Shown here in pieces: positions 53,641-63,853 of a DNA stretch of 64,000 nt (its first letter is position 1; each line of letters opens with the position of its first letter). A program made the position numbers and the translations under genes. Location: positions 4,737,783-4,801,782 of the forward strand of contig CM064667.1 in NCBI GenBank assembly GCA_032717465.1, written 5' to 3'. Origin of the DNA: Coenobita brevimanus (lineage: Eukaryota > Arthropoda > Malacostraca > Decapoda > Coenobitidae). The notes beneath the pieces were generated by a model, which was given only the letters and a program-made list of their open reading frames with translations, searched no databases and was not told where the DNA came from.

Positions 53641-54960
53641 CATAGAGGGTGTATAGAGGGTGTATAAGGGGTGTATAGAGGGTATATAGGGGGTGTATAG
53701 GGGGTGTATAGGGGGTGTATAGAGGGTGTATAGGGGGTGTATAGAGGGTGTATAGGGGGTGTATAGAGGGTGTATAGAGGGTGTATAGGGGGTGTATAGA
53801 GGGTGTATAGGGGGTGTATAGAGGGTGTATAGAGGGTGTATAGAGGGTGTATAGGGAGTGTATAGGGGGTGTATAGAGGGTGTATAGGGAGTGTATAGAG
53901 GGTGTATAGAGGGTGTATAGAGGGTGTATAGAGGGTGTATAGGGGGTGTATAGAGGGTGTATAGGGGGTGTATAGAGGGTGTATAGAGGGTGTATAGAGG
54001 GTGTATAGGGGGTGTATAGAGGGTGTATAGGGGGTTTATAGAGGGTGTATAGAGGGTGTATAGGGAGTGTATAGAGAGTGTATAGGGGGTGTATAGTGGG
54101 AGTATAGAGGGTGTATAGGGGGTGTATAGGGAGTGTATAGAGGGTGTATAGGGGGTGTAGAGAGGGTGTATAGGGGGTGTAGAGAGGGTGTATAGGGGGT
54201 TTATAGAGGGTGTATAGGGGGTTTATAGAGGGTGTATAGGGGGTTTATAGAGGGTGTATAGAGGGGGTATAGAGGGTGTATAGGGGGTGTATAGAGGGTG
54301 TATAGAGGGTGTATAGGGAGTGTATAGAGGGTGTATAGGGGGTGTATAAAGGGTGTATAGGGGGTGTATAGAGGGTGTATAGGGGGTGTATAGAGGGTGT
54401 ATAGGGGGTGTATAGGGGGTGTATAAAGGGTGTATAGGGGGTGTATAGGGGGTGTATAGAGGGTGTATAAAGGGTGTATAGTGGGGTGTATAGAGGGTGT
54501 ATAGGGGGTGTATAGGGGTGTATAGAGGGTGTATACGGGGTGTATAGGGGGTGTATAAAGGGTGTATAGAGGGTGTATAGAGGGTGTATAGGGGGTGTAT
54601 AGAGGGTGTATAGAGGGTGTATAGGGGGGTGTATAGGGGGTGTAGAGGGGGTGTATAGAGGGTGTATAGAGGGTGTATAGGGGGTGTATAGAGGGTGTGT
54701 AGAGGGTGTATAGGGGGTGTATAGGGGTGTATAGAGGGTGTATAGGGGGTGTATAGGGGGTGTATAAAGGGTGTACAGAGGGTGTATAGAGGGTGTATAG
54801 GGGGTGTATAGAGGGTGTATAGGGGGTGTATAGAGGGTGTATAGGGGGTGTATAGAGGGTGTATAGGGGGTGTATAGGGGGTGTATAGAGGGTGTGTAGA
54901 GGGTGTATAGGGGGTGTATAGAGGGTGTATAGGGGGTGTATAGGGAGTGTATAGAGGGTG
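53641..54960. repeat. 11-bp minisatellite
   Basis: About 120 copies of GTGTATAGAGG / GTGTATAGGGG (11 bp) with rare GTTTATA, GTAGAGA and GTATAAA variants. A and G variants alternate in recurring blocks. Minus frames read PLYTPYTPSIH repeats, a by-product of the stop-free unit. Confidence 0.96.
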
Positions 54961-55164
54961 TGGTGCCGTCTCAGCGTTTACAGGCAGCAGCAGAGGCAGC
55001 CACAGCAGCGGCCAATTTTGCGTGTTCTTGAGCCACTTCGAGTTTCTTTTGTTCACTCCCCGCTGCTACGTAGGAAAAGACACACAGCACAGCGTAGCAG
55101 ATCTGGTCAGCCTGGGGGAGGAGAGGACATGGGATAAGGACATGGGTTAGAGATTACTACGTAG
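54961..55164. other. Unassigned sequence
   Basis: GC-rich (CAGCAGCAGAGGCAGCCACA) then ordinary DNA; no gene recognised. Confidence 0.5.
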
Positions 55165-55435
55165 TGTGAGATTCAGAAAGCTCACTAACACCTCTTCCTT
55201 ACCGATCTATTCCTGATTCTGGTACGGTTAGGAAGCTTACTAACACCTCTTCCTTACCGATTTATTTCTGATTCTGCTCCGTTACTGTATTAAGCTCACT
55301 AACACCTCTTCCTTATCGATTTATTCCTGATTCTGTTCCGTTACTGTATTCCTTTAAGCTCACTAACACCTCTTCTTTACCGATTTATTCCTGATTTTCC
55401 TCCATTACTATTCTTGCGTGTTATTCATAGGACGC
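55165..55435. repeat. MITE-1 arm in four tandem copies
   Basis: AAGCTCACTAACACCTCTTC then CTTACCGATTTATTCCTGAT is repeated four times at about 50-67 bp spacing, each followed by TCTGCTCCGTTACTGTATT-like sequence. This is one arm of MITE-1 with its inner flank; no opposing arm is present. Confidence 0.8.
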
Positions 55436-55485
55436 TCATTAACACCTCACACATACAACACAACTCTATTCACGCATCCACACAC

Positions 55486-55487
<2 letters not shown>

Positions 55488-55551
<64 letters not shown>

Positions 55552-55667
55552 CACACAGTATACACAACATACTGCATACAGAGATCCACAAACCTACATA
55601 CACACACATACAAACACACACACACAACACAGCACACACAACATACTGCATACAGAGATCCACAGAC

Positions 55668-55705
<38 letters not shown>

Positions 55706-55748
55706 CACACACACACACACAACATACTGCATACAGAGATCCACAGAC

Positions 55749-55786
<38 letters not shown>

Positions 55787-55870
55787 CACACACACACACA
55801 CACAACACAGCACACACAACATACAGCGTGCAGAGATCCACAAACCTACACATATACACACCACACACAC
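55488..55870. repeat. (CA)n compound minisatellite
   Basis: CA tracts alternate with CATACTGCATACAGAGATCC then ACAGACCTACA in four units of about 75-85 bp. Confidence 0.94.
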
Positions 55871-56074
55871 ACACAACACTACATCCAGAAGCAACACCAC
55901 ACACCACATGCTTTCAACACAGCCACCAAGCCACATACATCCACACAGCAACACTCTGCCACTTACCATAGCTGATTTATATTTTCTCTGGATAACTTGT
56001 CGGGTTTTGGGATCTGAAATGAATAGCAGGTTTAAGTCACTCTGAGATGTATGGCAGGTTGAAGTCACTCTAGA

Positions 56075-56868
56075 ATGAATGACACGTTAATTTATCACTC
56101 TACAATGAATGACACGTTAATTTATCACTCTAGCATGAATGACACGTTAATTTATCACTCTAGAATGAATGACACGTTAATTTATCACTCTAGAATGAAT
56201 GACACGTTAATTTATCACTCTAGCATGAATGACACGTTAATTTATCACTCTAGAATGAATGACACGTTAATTTATCACTCTAGAATGAATGATACGTTAA
56301 TTTATCACTCTAGAATGGATGACACGTTAATTTATCACTCTAGAATGAATAACACGTTAATTTATCACTCTAGAATGGATGACACGTTAATTTATCACTC
56401 TAGAATGAATGACACGTTAATTTATCACTCTAGCATGAATGACACGTTAATTTATCACTCTAGCATGAATGACATGTTAATTTATCACTCTAGCATGAAT
56501 GACACGTTAATTTATCACCCTAGAATGAATGACACGTTAATTTATCACTCTAGAATGAATGACACGTTAATTTATCACTCTAGAATGAATGACACGTTAA
56601 TTTATCACTCTAGAATGGATGACACGTTAATTTATCACTCTAGAATGAATAACACGTTAATTTATCACTCTAGAATGGATGACACGTTAATTTATCACTC
56701 TAGAATGAATAACACGTTAATTTATCACTCTAGAATGAATAACACGTTAATTTATCACTCTAGAATGAATAACACGTTAATTTATCACTCTAGAATGGAT
56801 GACACGTTAATTTATCACTCTAGAATGAATAACACGTTAATTTATCACTCTAGAATCCATGACACGTT
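56075..56868. repeat. 30-bp minisatellite
   Basis: About 26 copies of TAGAATGAATGACACGTTAA + TTTATCACTC (30 bp). Variants TAGCATGAAT, TAGAATGGAT and AATAACACG recur in the same order within blocks, showing multi-unit duplication. Since 30 is divisible by 3, a 289-codon frame repeats MNDTLIYHSR; a 10-residue exact repeat with no other feature does not justify a gene call. Confidence 0.95.
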
Positions 56869-57505
56869 AAAATCACTCTGGAATGTATGGCAGGCTATAA
56901 TCACTCCAGAATGCATGACACTTAAATCACTCAAGAATGCATGACACGTTAAATCACTCTAAATAATCACTCTAGAATGCATGACACTTTAATCACTCTA
57001 GAATGCATGACACTTTAATCACTCTAGAATGCATGACACTTTAATCACTCTAGAATGCATGACACTTTAATCACTCTAGAATGCATGACACTTAAATCAC
57101 TCTAAAATGAATGACATGCTAAAATCACTCTGAAACATATGGCAGGTTAAAATCACTCTATAATGCATGACATGTTAAATCACTCTAAATAATCACTCTA
57201 GAATGCGACACGTTAAAATCTCTGAAATGCATGGCAGGTTGAAGTCACTCTAGAATGTATGACATGTTAAATCACTCTAAACAATCACTCTAGAATCCAT
57301 GACACTTAAATCACTCTAGAATGCATGACACGCTAAAATCACTCTGAAACGTATGGCAGGTTAAAAATCACTCTAGAATGTATGACACGCTAAATCACTC
57401 TAAATAATCACTCTAGAATGCATGACACGCTAAATCACTCTAAACAATCACTCTAGAATGCATGACACGCTAAAATCTCTAAAACGTATGGCAGGTTAAA
57501 ATCAC
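56869..57505. repeat. Degenerate extension of the 30-bp array
   Basis: Diverged units of 24-45 bp keep TCACTCTAGAATGCATGACA and vary as TAAATCACTCTAAATAATCA. Five consecutive 26-bp copies occur at about 56965-57090. It is likely the older margin of the same array. Confidence 0.88.
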
Positions 57506-57548
57506 CACTGACATAAGTACGCGTGTGTCTCAATGGTGAATGTATACT

Positions 57549-57570
57549 CTGTTTTTTTTTTTTTTTTTTT
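57549..57570. repeat. Poly-T run
   Basis: About 20 T residues. Confidence 0.95.
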
Positions 57571-57636
57571 ATTGAGGCAAAGATGCACTTGATAGGTTGA
57601 TGATGATTGGCTGAATGCAACATGTCCAAAAAATGT

Positions 57637-57690
57637 TTCTATCTATCTATCTATCTATTGCCAGACGCCATAATCCGGTAAGGGGTGGCC
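57637..57690 (-). mobile_element. LINE-E-type tail
   Basis: CTATCTATCTATCTATTGCC then AGACGCCATAATCCGGTAAG and GGGTGGCCA: only the last ~40 bp of the LINE-E 3' end with its tail, joined to repeat R as at 39.9 kb. Confidence 0.78.
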
Positions 57691-58368
57691 ATTTGACTTT
57701 GAGTTAATTGTTTTACGGGGAGGGGCACTAACCCTCCACCAACCCACTTGTTGACACGTAGGGAGCACGCATGGTTTGGTTATATGGTTACCACCCAGCG
57801 TTGTAAATGGTTTCTTGGCTTACAGGAAACCATTTGGCTTGTCACTCAATGTAAAGCCACCTGTAACGGAAAGAAAAGCAATAAGAAGTGACAGGAAAGA
57901 TGGAAGAAATAGGAAGAGAGGAAAGCAGGCACAGAAATAGAATAATAAAGGCTAAGGAAGAAGTAAGCAGCACTACATCAAGTGAGTGGATGATGGAAAT
58001 AGGAAGAGAGGAGGGCAGGCACAGAAATAGAATAATAAAGGCTAAGGAAGAAGTAGGCAGCACTACATCAAGTGAGTGGATGATGGAAATAGGAAGAGAG
58101 GAGGGCAGGCACAGAAAAAGAATGATAAAGGCTAAGGAAGAAGTAGGCAGCACTACATCAAGTGAGTGGATGATGGAAATAGGAAGAGAGGAGGGCAGGC
58201 ACAGAAAAAGAATGATAAAGACTAAGGAAGAAGTAAGCAGCACTACATCAAGTGAGTGGATGATGGAAATAGGAAGAGAGGAGGACAGGCACAGAAAAAG
58301 AATAATAAAGGCTAAGGAAGAAGTAGGCAGCACTACATCAAGTGAGTGGATGATGGTCGCCACTACCA
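57691..58368 (-). repeat. Repeat R copy with 90-bp tandem units
   Basis: The minus strand matches 39.6-39.9 kb (GGAGGGTTAGTGCCCCTCC complement, TATGGTTACCACCCAGCGTT, AAATGGTTTCTTGGCTTAC). It also carries five 90-bp tandem units at 57906-58360 with GAAATAGGAAGAGAGGAGGG, CAGGCACAGAAATAGAATAA, TAAAGGCTAAGGAAGAAGTA and GCACTACATCAAGTGAGTGG. The unit is exactly 30 codons, so frames of 162-175 codons with 30-residue periods run through both strands. Confidence 0.85.
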
Positions 58369-58539
58369 ACCACTAACCCAAATTTCCCCCTCAGCCAATA
58401 ATCACCAATCCTTCAAGTGCATCTTCGCCTTGATAAACAAAAAAATGATTAAAGTTCTAATTCAACAGTGCAGTTCAATATACAAAAAAAATCCTCATCT
58501 ATATTCTTCTCATGCTATAAACACAGAAAGTTGTAAAAA

Positions 58540-58727
58540 AAAGGGGGGAGAGGGAGGGGGAGGCCGAGGATGAGATGGAGGGATGGGGTGGAGAGGTATA
58601 TGAGAGAGGAGGGGGGTGTGAGTTGGGAGCGGGGCAGTGAAATGGCCGGGGGACAGGGTGCCGTGGAGGCGATTTGTTTGTGGCCACCCCGTACGAGATT
58701 GAGGTGTCTGGCAATAGATAGATAGAA
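58540..58727 (+). mobile_element. LINE-E 3' end fragment
   Basis: GAGGCCGAGGATGAGATGGA, GGAGGGATGGGGTGGAGAGG, GACAGGGTGCCGTGGAGGCG and GTGTCTGGCAATAGATAGAT. Confidence 0.83.
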
Positions 58728-58772
58728 GTTTTTTTTCCAAGCGACATAACTGACTGGTATTGTGTGCATTTC

Positions 58773-58992
58773 TGTCTATCTATCTATCTGTCTATTTATC
58801 TATTTATCTATCTACCTATCTATATATCTGTCTATCTATCTATCTATCTGTCTAGCTATCTATTAATCTATCTACCTATCTATCTATCTATCTATCTGTC
58901 TCTCTATCTATCTATCTATCTATCTGTCTATCTATCTATCTGTCTATCTATCTATCTGTCTATCTGTCTATTTATCTATCTATCTATCTAAT
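58773..58992. repeat. (TCTA)n microsatellite
   Basis: About 220 bp of TCTA with TCTG, TTTA and CCTA variants. Confidence 0.96.
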
Positions 58993-59032
58993 TTTGCACT
59001 CACTTCACCAAATTAGTTACTCTCAATTGTAT

Positions 59033-59285
59033 AGCCAGATGCCTTAATCCTGTAAGGGGTGGCCACAAACAAATCGCCTCCATGTCGCCCTGTCCCCTGC
59101 CATTTTGCTACCATCCCCCCCATCTTACACCCCCCCCCTCTCTCTCATATACCTCTCCACTCCATCCCTCCTTCACATCCTCGGTCTGCCTCTCCCTCTG
59201 TCCCCTCCACCTCATTCACATACACTCTCCTAGTTAGTCTTTTCTCCATCTCTCTATCTCATCCTCGGTCTTCCCCTCCCTGACG
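59033..59285 (-). mobile_element. LINE-E 3' end fragment
   Basis: AGCCAGATGCCTTAATCCTG, GGGGTGGCCACAAACAAATC, CATGTCGCCCTGTCCCCTGC and the CT-rich coding complement to AGTTAGTCTTTTCTCC. It is continuous with the TCTA array on its tail side. Confidence 0.83.
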
Positions 59286-59334
59286 TGGAATTCAGGAACA
59301 TATTTACAATCAAGTCCTTTTGTAAATTGAATAT

Positions 59335-59452
59335 CGTGGGGCTAGGAGGCTCCCTTATGACCCTTCCCTTAGCGATTTATTTTTGGATATGGCTGGTTGA
59401 TATTATTTTGTAGATTATTTACGCAGATTGTGTGGGGATACTGGAATGATTG
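59335..59452. mobile_element. MITE-1 copy f (half element)
   Basis: GGGGCTAGGAGGCTCCCTTA, TGACCCTTCCCTTAGCGATT and TATTTTTGGATATGGCTGGT match copy a, including its core. The right arm is missing and is replaced by a LINE-E end. Confidence 0.72.
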
Positions 59453-59552
59453 ACAGGGCGACATGGAGGCGATTTGTTTGTGGCCACCTCTTACGGCATT
59501 AAAGCGTCTGGCAATAGATAGGCAGACAGACAGACAGACAGACAGACAGTAA
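59453..59552 (+). mobile_element. LINE-E 3' end with TAGG/GACA tail
   Basis: GACAGGGCGACATGGAGGCG, TTTGTTTGTGGCCACCTCTT and GTCTGGCAATAGATAGGCAG, then (GACA)7. It truncates MITE-1 copy f. Confidence 0.83.
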
Positions 59553-59597
59553 GGATTGATAATAAAAGATTTTGATAAGATTAAAATATTGCCTTTC

Positions 59598-59599
<2 letters not shown>

Positions 59600-59646
<47 letters not shown>
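59600..59646. repeat. (CT)n microsatellite
   Basis: About 23 CT dinucleotides. Confidence 0.97.
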
Positions 59647-59647
<1 letters not shown>

Positions 59648-59694
59648 AAAATGTACGGGTACGGGGCTAAGCTACTCAGTCCAGATATTTAAGA

Positions 59695-59812
59695 AAAGGG
59701 GCGCCCAGTTGGTCGCCCCTGAGTATCATTTAACAACCATTCCTTTGACTTAAACCCATATCAGCTGCATCTGGTTGGAGTGCCTAAACCCACGTAACCA
59801 CCAGGCATCCTA
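59695..59812 (-). mobile_element. tRNA-like SINE (family S2), minus strand
   Basis: The minus strand has GATGCCTGGTGGTTACGTGG then GTTTAGGCACTCCAACCAGA and ATATGGGTTTAAGTCAAAGG, aligning with GCGCCTGGTGGTTTAGTGGG and GCTCCAATCAGATTGAGCC at 34.12 kb. Confidence 0.5.
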
Positions 59813-59900
59813 CGTTACAGGAAATCATTTGGCTTGTCATTCAGAGCCACGTAGAGGTAGTGCTAAATCATGTGAGTGGATGGTGGAGGGTCAGGGCACT
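59813..59900. repeat. Repeat R fragment
   Basis: TTACAGGAAATCATTTGGCT then TGTCATTCAGAGCCACGTAG, and ATCATGTGAGTGGATGGTGG. As at 34.1 kb, repeat R and S2 are adjacent, so they may be parts of one composite element. Confidence 0.65.
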
Positions 59901-59964
59901 ACTCAGTCCAAATACTCATAGGTGATATGGAATAAGTCACCTATTTACTTAGCTACGGTGCTGG

Positions 59965-60132
59965 GGGAGGACTTCACGTGGTGGCACTGTTATAAATGGT
60001 CGGATCCACTGCCTGGTTATACACACGTCCCTCAACTCCCTCTCTATCCCACGAAATGACGATGGTGGACTGCTGGAGGAGGGTAACTTCAGCCTGCAGT
60101 CCACTGGGTTCATGTTGAGATGAGCCTGAGGT
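59965..60132 (+). repeat. Repeat T, plus-strand copy
   Basis: CTTCACGTGGTGGCACTGTT, GGTTATACACACGTCCCTCA, GCCTGCAGTCCACTGGGTTC and GAGATGAGCCTGAGGTTGCT, followed by (ACT)n. An inverted copy lies at 62025-62195 and another surrounds the LINE-A ends at 63045-63520. Confidence 0.78.
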
Positions 60133-60300
60133 TGCTACTACTACTACTACTACTACAACAACAACTACTACTACTACTATTACTACTACTACCACTATTA
60201 CTACTACAAAAACTGCTATGACTATTACTACTCCAACTACTACAATAACTACTACTATTGCAACTTCTGCTACTACTCCTACTACTACTACTATACAACA
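60133..60300. repeat. (ACT)n-rich microsatellite
   Basis: ACT triplets with ACA, ATT and AAC interruptions, the tail of repeat T. Confidence 0.93.
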
Positions 60301-61895
60301 TCTAAGGCAAGAATGGTCACACAATCACCCTTTAAGTGGCTTCAACTCAGCAACAAACCCCCAAACCATCCCGCGAACACAAACCCTTACAGGCAACACC
60401 CAAATGAAGCACCTAAATCCACTAGACCACCTGTTTCTCTGCACTACTTACTGTACTCCTCCAACACAAACACGCCTCCCTTCTGCGTGAAGCACTTTCG
60501 GATGTGATCCAAGCGTACGAAGAACTGAAACAGAACAGCATTGAAAACCCTTTTAAAAAAATTCCAGCGAGCTTGGGTTATGAAATGCATAGCCCAGTAG
60601 ATGTAATTTATATGTACTTCACCAAGATTGTACTACAGAGTCGAAAGAAAGCTCTATGTACACTTGTAAGCCTTGGATTGTACTATTGAAACTCAGTGTG
60701 CTAAGTATAGGCAAACCGCTATAGTTGCCGCCATGCAACTTGTCACCTAAGCCCCGTCCACTTGTCACCTACGCCCCGCCCCCTCAGTCCTCACCCACCA
60801 CCCATAGCCCAGGGATTCAGGAAGGGGCGGGGCATAGGGGACAAGCTGGCTGGCGAGGAGTTTACCAAGTCAACTGAAAAGCCTGTGGCAGGAGAGAAGC
60901 ATGTCTGGCGTCTGTCTCATTGCTGTATGCACTCTGAAACGTGGCATGCAGGCAAACCACACCCGAGAGTCACAGCTGCGTTAGAAATGGGAATCTTGCC
61001 TACAACTTCTCACCCAGTGTTTTGACAAGACACAATTTCCATTCACTCTCTACCCACACCCCTGGACGTAGGGAGGTCGTGGGGGCCCTTACTTGAGGCT
61101 AAGATGTCTGCCGGGGAAATGCCACTTCAAATGAGGCTACGTGAGACATGCTGCTAGTTCATGACGGAGGAGTTCAGGGTATTAAAAAAAATAATAAACA
61201 CTAACTTCTGCTTGAAAGAAAATTAATAATGAATAACAGACACCTTTTACTGAAGTGTTAATTCATCACACACTTTATAGCAAAACACAACTTTATCGAA
61301 TGTGTTGTTTCATGAGACAACAATGAATCAAGGTCTGTTTTAAACAAGGCCAGGTTTTCACACCAACTGAGACCCTGTGTTGCTAGCTTTTAAATTTTTC
61401 GAGATTGCACGAATAACAGTGACATTGCAAACTGTTCCTAGTGCAGTCTAAAATGCTAATGACTGCAGAAATAAGAGCCACACTGCAAACTGTTTCTCAT
61501 ATCCCAGTAAGGCTTCGAAAGGGGCAATGGCTGTTCGCTGGGTTTGAAACTAGGAGATGCCAAATCGGTGTGAAATTCAAAACCTCACTAGGGCCAGAGG
61601 CAGGGCGGGGAGTGAATAGAAAATTTGAATTACAAGTGAAGTCAATATGATCCTTGGCTCCTACTAGCTTATTCTTTTTTTTATTATTTTGCGTATTTTA
61701 AAAGCTTCTATTTATTCTCCGTAGCAAAAGGGCAAATATGTATCAAATGAGCTGGTCAATCAGGTGGAAATATATTATAGAGGGAGATCAACGAAAGACC
61801 ATCAAGTCCTCATTAACAATGTACAGTAATAATGTACATGTGTTTGTACTTAATTCAGAATATTTATTGAAAACGTACATGTTAAAGTTACACTG
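60301..61895. other. Unassigned sequence
   Basis: About 1.6 kb without a recognised gene. A 61-codon frame at 60504-60689 and an 87-codon frame at 60762-61025 show no domain. Short echoes (AATGACTGCAGAAATAAGAG and AACAGTGACATTGCAAACTG near 61410-61490) suggest a small duplication. Confidence 0.5.
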
Positions 61896-62022
61896 CTACC
61901 TATGCTGTAGTAGTAGTAGTAGTAGTAGTAATAGTAGTAGTAGCTGTTGTTGTTGTAGTACTAGTAGTAGTAGTAGTAGTAGTAGTAGTTGCAATCACAT
62001 TAGTAGTAGTAGTAGTAGTAGC
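61896..62022. repeat. (AGT)n microsatellite
   Basis: AGT triplets with GTT and GCAATCACATT interruptions, the tail of the inverted repeat T copy. Confidence 0.95.
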
Positions 62023-62200
62023 AACCCTAGGCTCAAATCAACGTGAACCCAGTGGACTGCAGGCTGAGGTTACCCTTCTTCTGAGCGCATCATCCACACA
62101 TAGCATGAAAGACAGCGACCTGAGGCACGTGTGTATAACCACGCAGCTCCACCACCCAACCATATCAGTGCCACCACGTGAAGGTGCCCCTCTCCCCTAC
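62023..62200 (-). repeat. Repeat T, minus-strand copy
   Basis: Complement of the 59965 copy: AACCCAGTGGACTGCAGGCT, GTGTATAACCACGCAGCTCC and CAGTGCCACCACGTGAAGG, at the end of an (AGT)n tract. Confidence 0.8.
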
Positions 62201-62309
62201 CATCATAAATTTTTCAAATCTCCCCCAGCTGCATGAAAAAAAAAAAAGTCATCTTTTTTTTTTTTCATATATTATCAGGGTCATCAGGAGAGTGGGGTCC
62301 CGGGGCTCA

Positions 62310-62945
62310 GTCTGCTGGTGTGGGTGTGGGTGTGGCAGTGGGAAATGAATAAATGATGCAGGATGTACACTGCTCAGTCTGCTGGTGTGGGTATGGCAGT
62401 AGGAAATGAATAAATGATGCAGGATATACACTGCTCAGTCTGCTGGTGTGGGTGTGGCAGCAGGAAATGAATAAATGATGCAGGATATACACTGCTCAGT
62501 CTGCTGGTGTGGGTGTGGCAGTGGGAAATGAATAAATGATGCAGGATATACACTGCTCAGTCTGCTGGTGTGGGTGTGGCAGTAGGAAATGAATAAATGA
62601 TGCAGGATATACACTGCTCAGTCTGCTGGTGTGGGTGTGGCAGCAGGAAATGAATAAATGATGCAGGATATACACTGCTCAGTCTGCTGGTGTGGGTGTG
62701 GCAGCAGGAAATGAATAAATGATGCAGGATATACACTGCTCAGTCTGCTGGTGTGGGTGTGGCAGCAGGAAATGAATAAATGATGCAGGATGTACACTGC
62801 TCAGTCTGCTGGTGTGGGTGTGGCAGTGGGAAATGAATAAATGATGCAGGATGTACACTGCTCAGTCTGCTGGTGTGGGTGTGGGAGTGGGAAATGAATA
62901 AATGATGCAGGATGTACACTGCTCAGTCTGCTGGTGTGGGTGTGG
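62310..62945. repeat. 61-bp minisatellite
   Basis: About 10.5 copies of a 61-bp unit with GCTCAGTCTGCTGGTGTGGG, TGTGGCAGTAGGAAATGAAT and AAATGATGCAGGATATACAC. Variants (GCAGTGGG/GCAGCAGG/GCAGTAGG; GGATGTACAC/GGATATACAC) are arranged in blocks. Copies at both edges carry GGATGTACAC, inner copies GGATATACAC. Confidence 0.95.
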
Positions 62946-63039
62946 CAGAGTGGAAGAGGGACATTACATCTGAACCACCCTTTACCTCATCTCTTAGTTC
63001 CAAATTATTACGGTTATTTTTTTATACAGGAGGGTGGTG

Positions 63040-63222
63040 GAGAGGGACGCCTTCACGTGGTGGCACTGATATACCCAGGCGGCTCATCTACCTGCATATA
63101 CGTCCCTTACTTCCCTATCCCAGTCCTTCATGTACTGTATGCGACAGGTCAACTCTGGAACTGTCTCCCTCTGTCTGTATTTCCTACTGCCTATGACCTC
63201 CAGGGTAGGTAGGTAGGTAAGT
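63040..63222 (+). mobile_element. Repeat T start joined to a LINE-A 3' end fragment
   Basis: CTTCACGTGGTGGCACTGAT (repeat T) runs into CAACTCTGGAACTGTCTCCC and TTCCTACTGCCTATGACCTC (LINE-A 3' end), which stops in (GGTA)n at 63203-63220. Confidence 0.75.
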
Positions 63223-63525
63223 TAACTGATACTCCCAGTCCTTCATGTATGCAACAGGTCAACTCTGGAACTGTCTCCCTCTGTTTGTTTTTCCTCCTTC
63301 CTATGGTCTCCAGTCTTTCAAACGCAGTGTGTCCAGGCATCTCAAAATGAACGGATCTTGAATTTGGCTCTCTTTTGTATTGTTTTTGTCTTGGAAGGAA
63401 CAATTTGCGGAATCCTGGCCTTGGGTTCCTTCTTCCTTGCATTTTAAAAAAAAGACCTCAAGCCTGTATTCCACTGAGTGCTCATCCACTTGAGCCTGGG
63501 GTTATAACTACTACTACACCGAGAA
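63223..63525 (+). mobile_element. LINE-A 3' end fragment ending in repeat T tail
   Basis: CTCCCAGTCCTTCATGTATG, AACTCTGGAACTGTCTCCCT, CTTTCAAACGCAGTGTGTCC, TTTGGCTCTCTTTTGTATTG and CCTTCTTCCTTGCAT match 5515-5735, then CTTGAGCCTGGGGTTATAAC and (TAC)n match the end of repeat T. A short duplication of the AACTCTGGAACTGTCTCCC segment links it to the fragment just upstream. Confidence 0.83.
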
Positions 63526-63539
63526 AAGCAGAATAACTT

Positions 63540-63579
63540 TGACTACAATCCTTTCACCTTAACTTGGCCCAGATTTTCG

Positions 63580-63580
<1 letters not shown>
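63540..63580. mobile_element. MITE-2 end
   Basis: TCCTTTCACCTTAACTTGGC then CCAGATTTTCGTAC matches the MITE-2 left end at 49985, cut off by (CTA)n. Confidence 0.65.
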
Positions 63581-63643
<63 letters not shown>

Positions 63644-63776
63644 ACTACTACTACTACTACTACTACTACTGCTACTACTACTACAACTGCTGCTGCTGCT
63701 ACTACTACTACTACTACCACTACTACTACTGCTACTACTACTACTACTACCACTACTACTACCACTACTACTACTG

Positions 63777-63813
<37 letters not shown>

Positions 63814-63814
63814 C

Positions 63815-63853
<39 letters not shown>

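Noticed and set aside
56075..56868. CRISPR-like array
   Set aside because: 30-bp repeats are directly adjacent without unique spacers, and the context is eukaryotic.
60504..60689. 61-codon frame (YEELKQNSIENPFKK)
   Set aside because: Its composition looks protein-like, but it is short and isolated with no homologue I recognise; an exon cannot be excluded.
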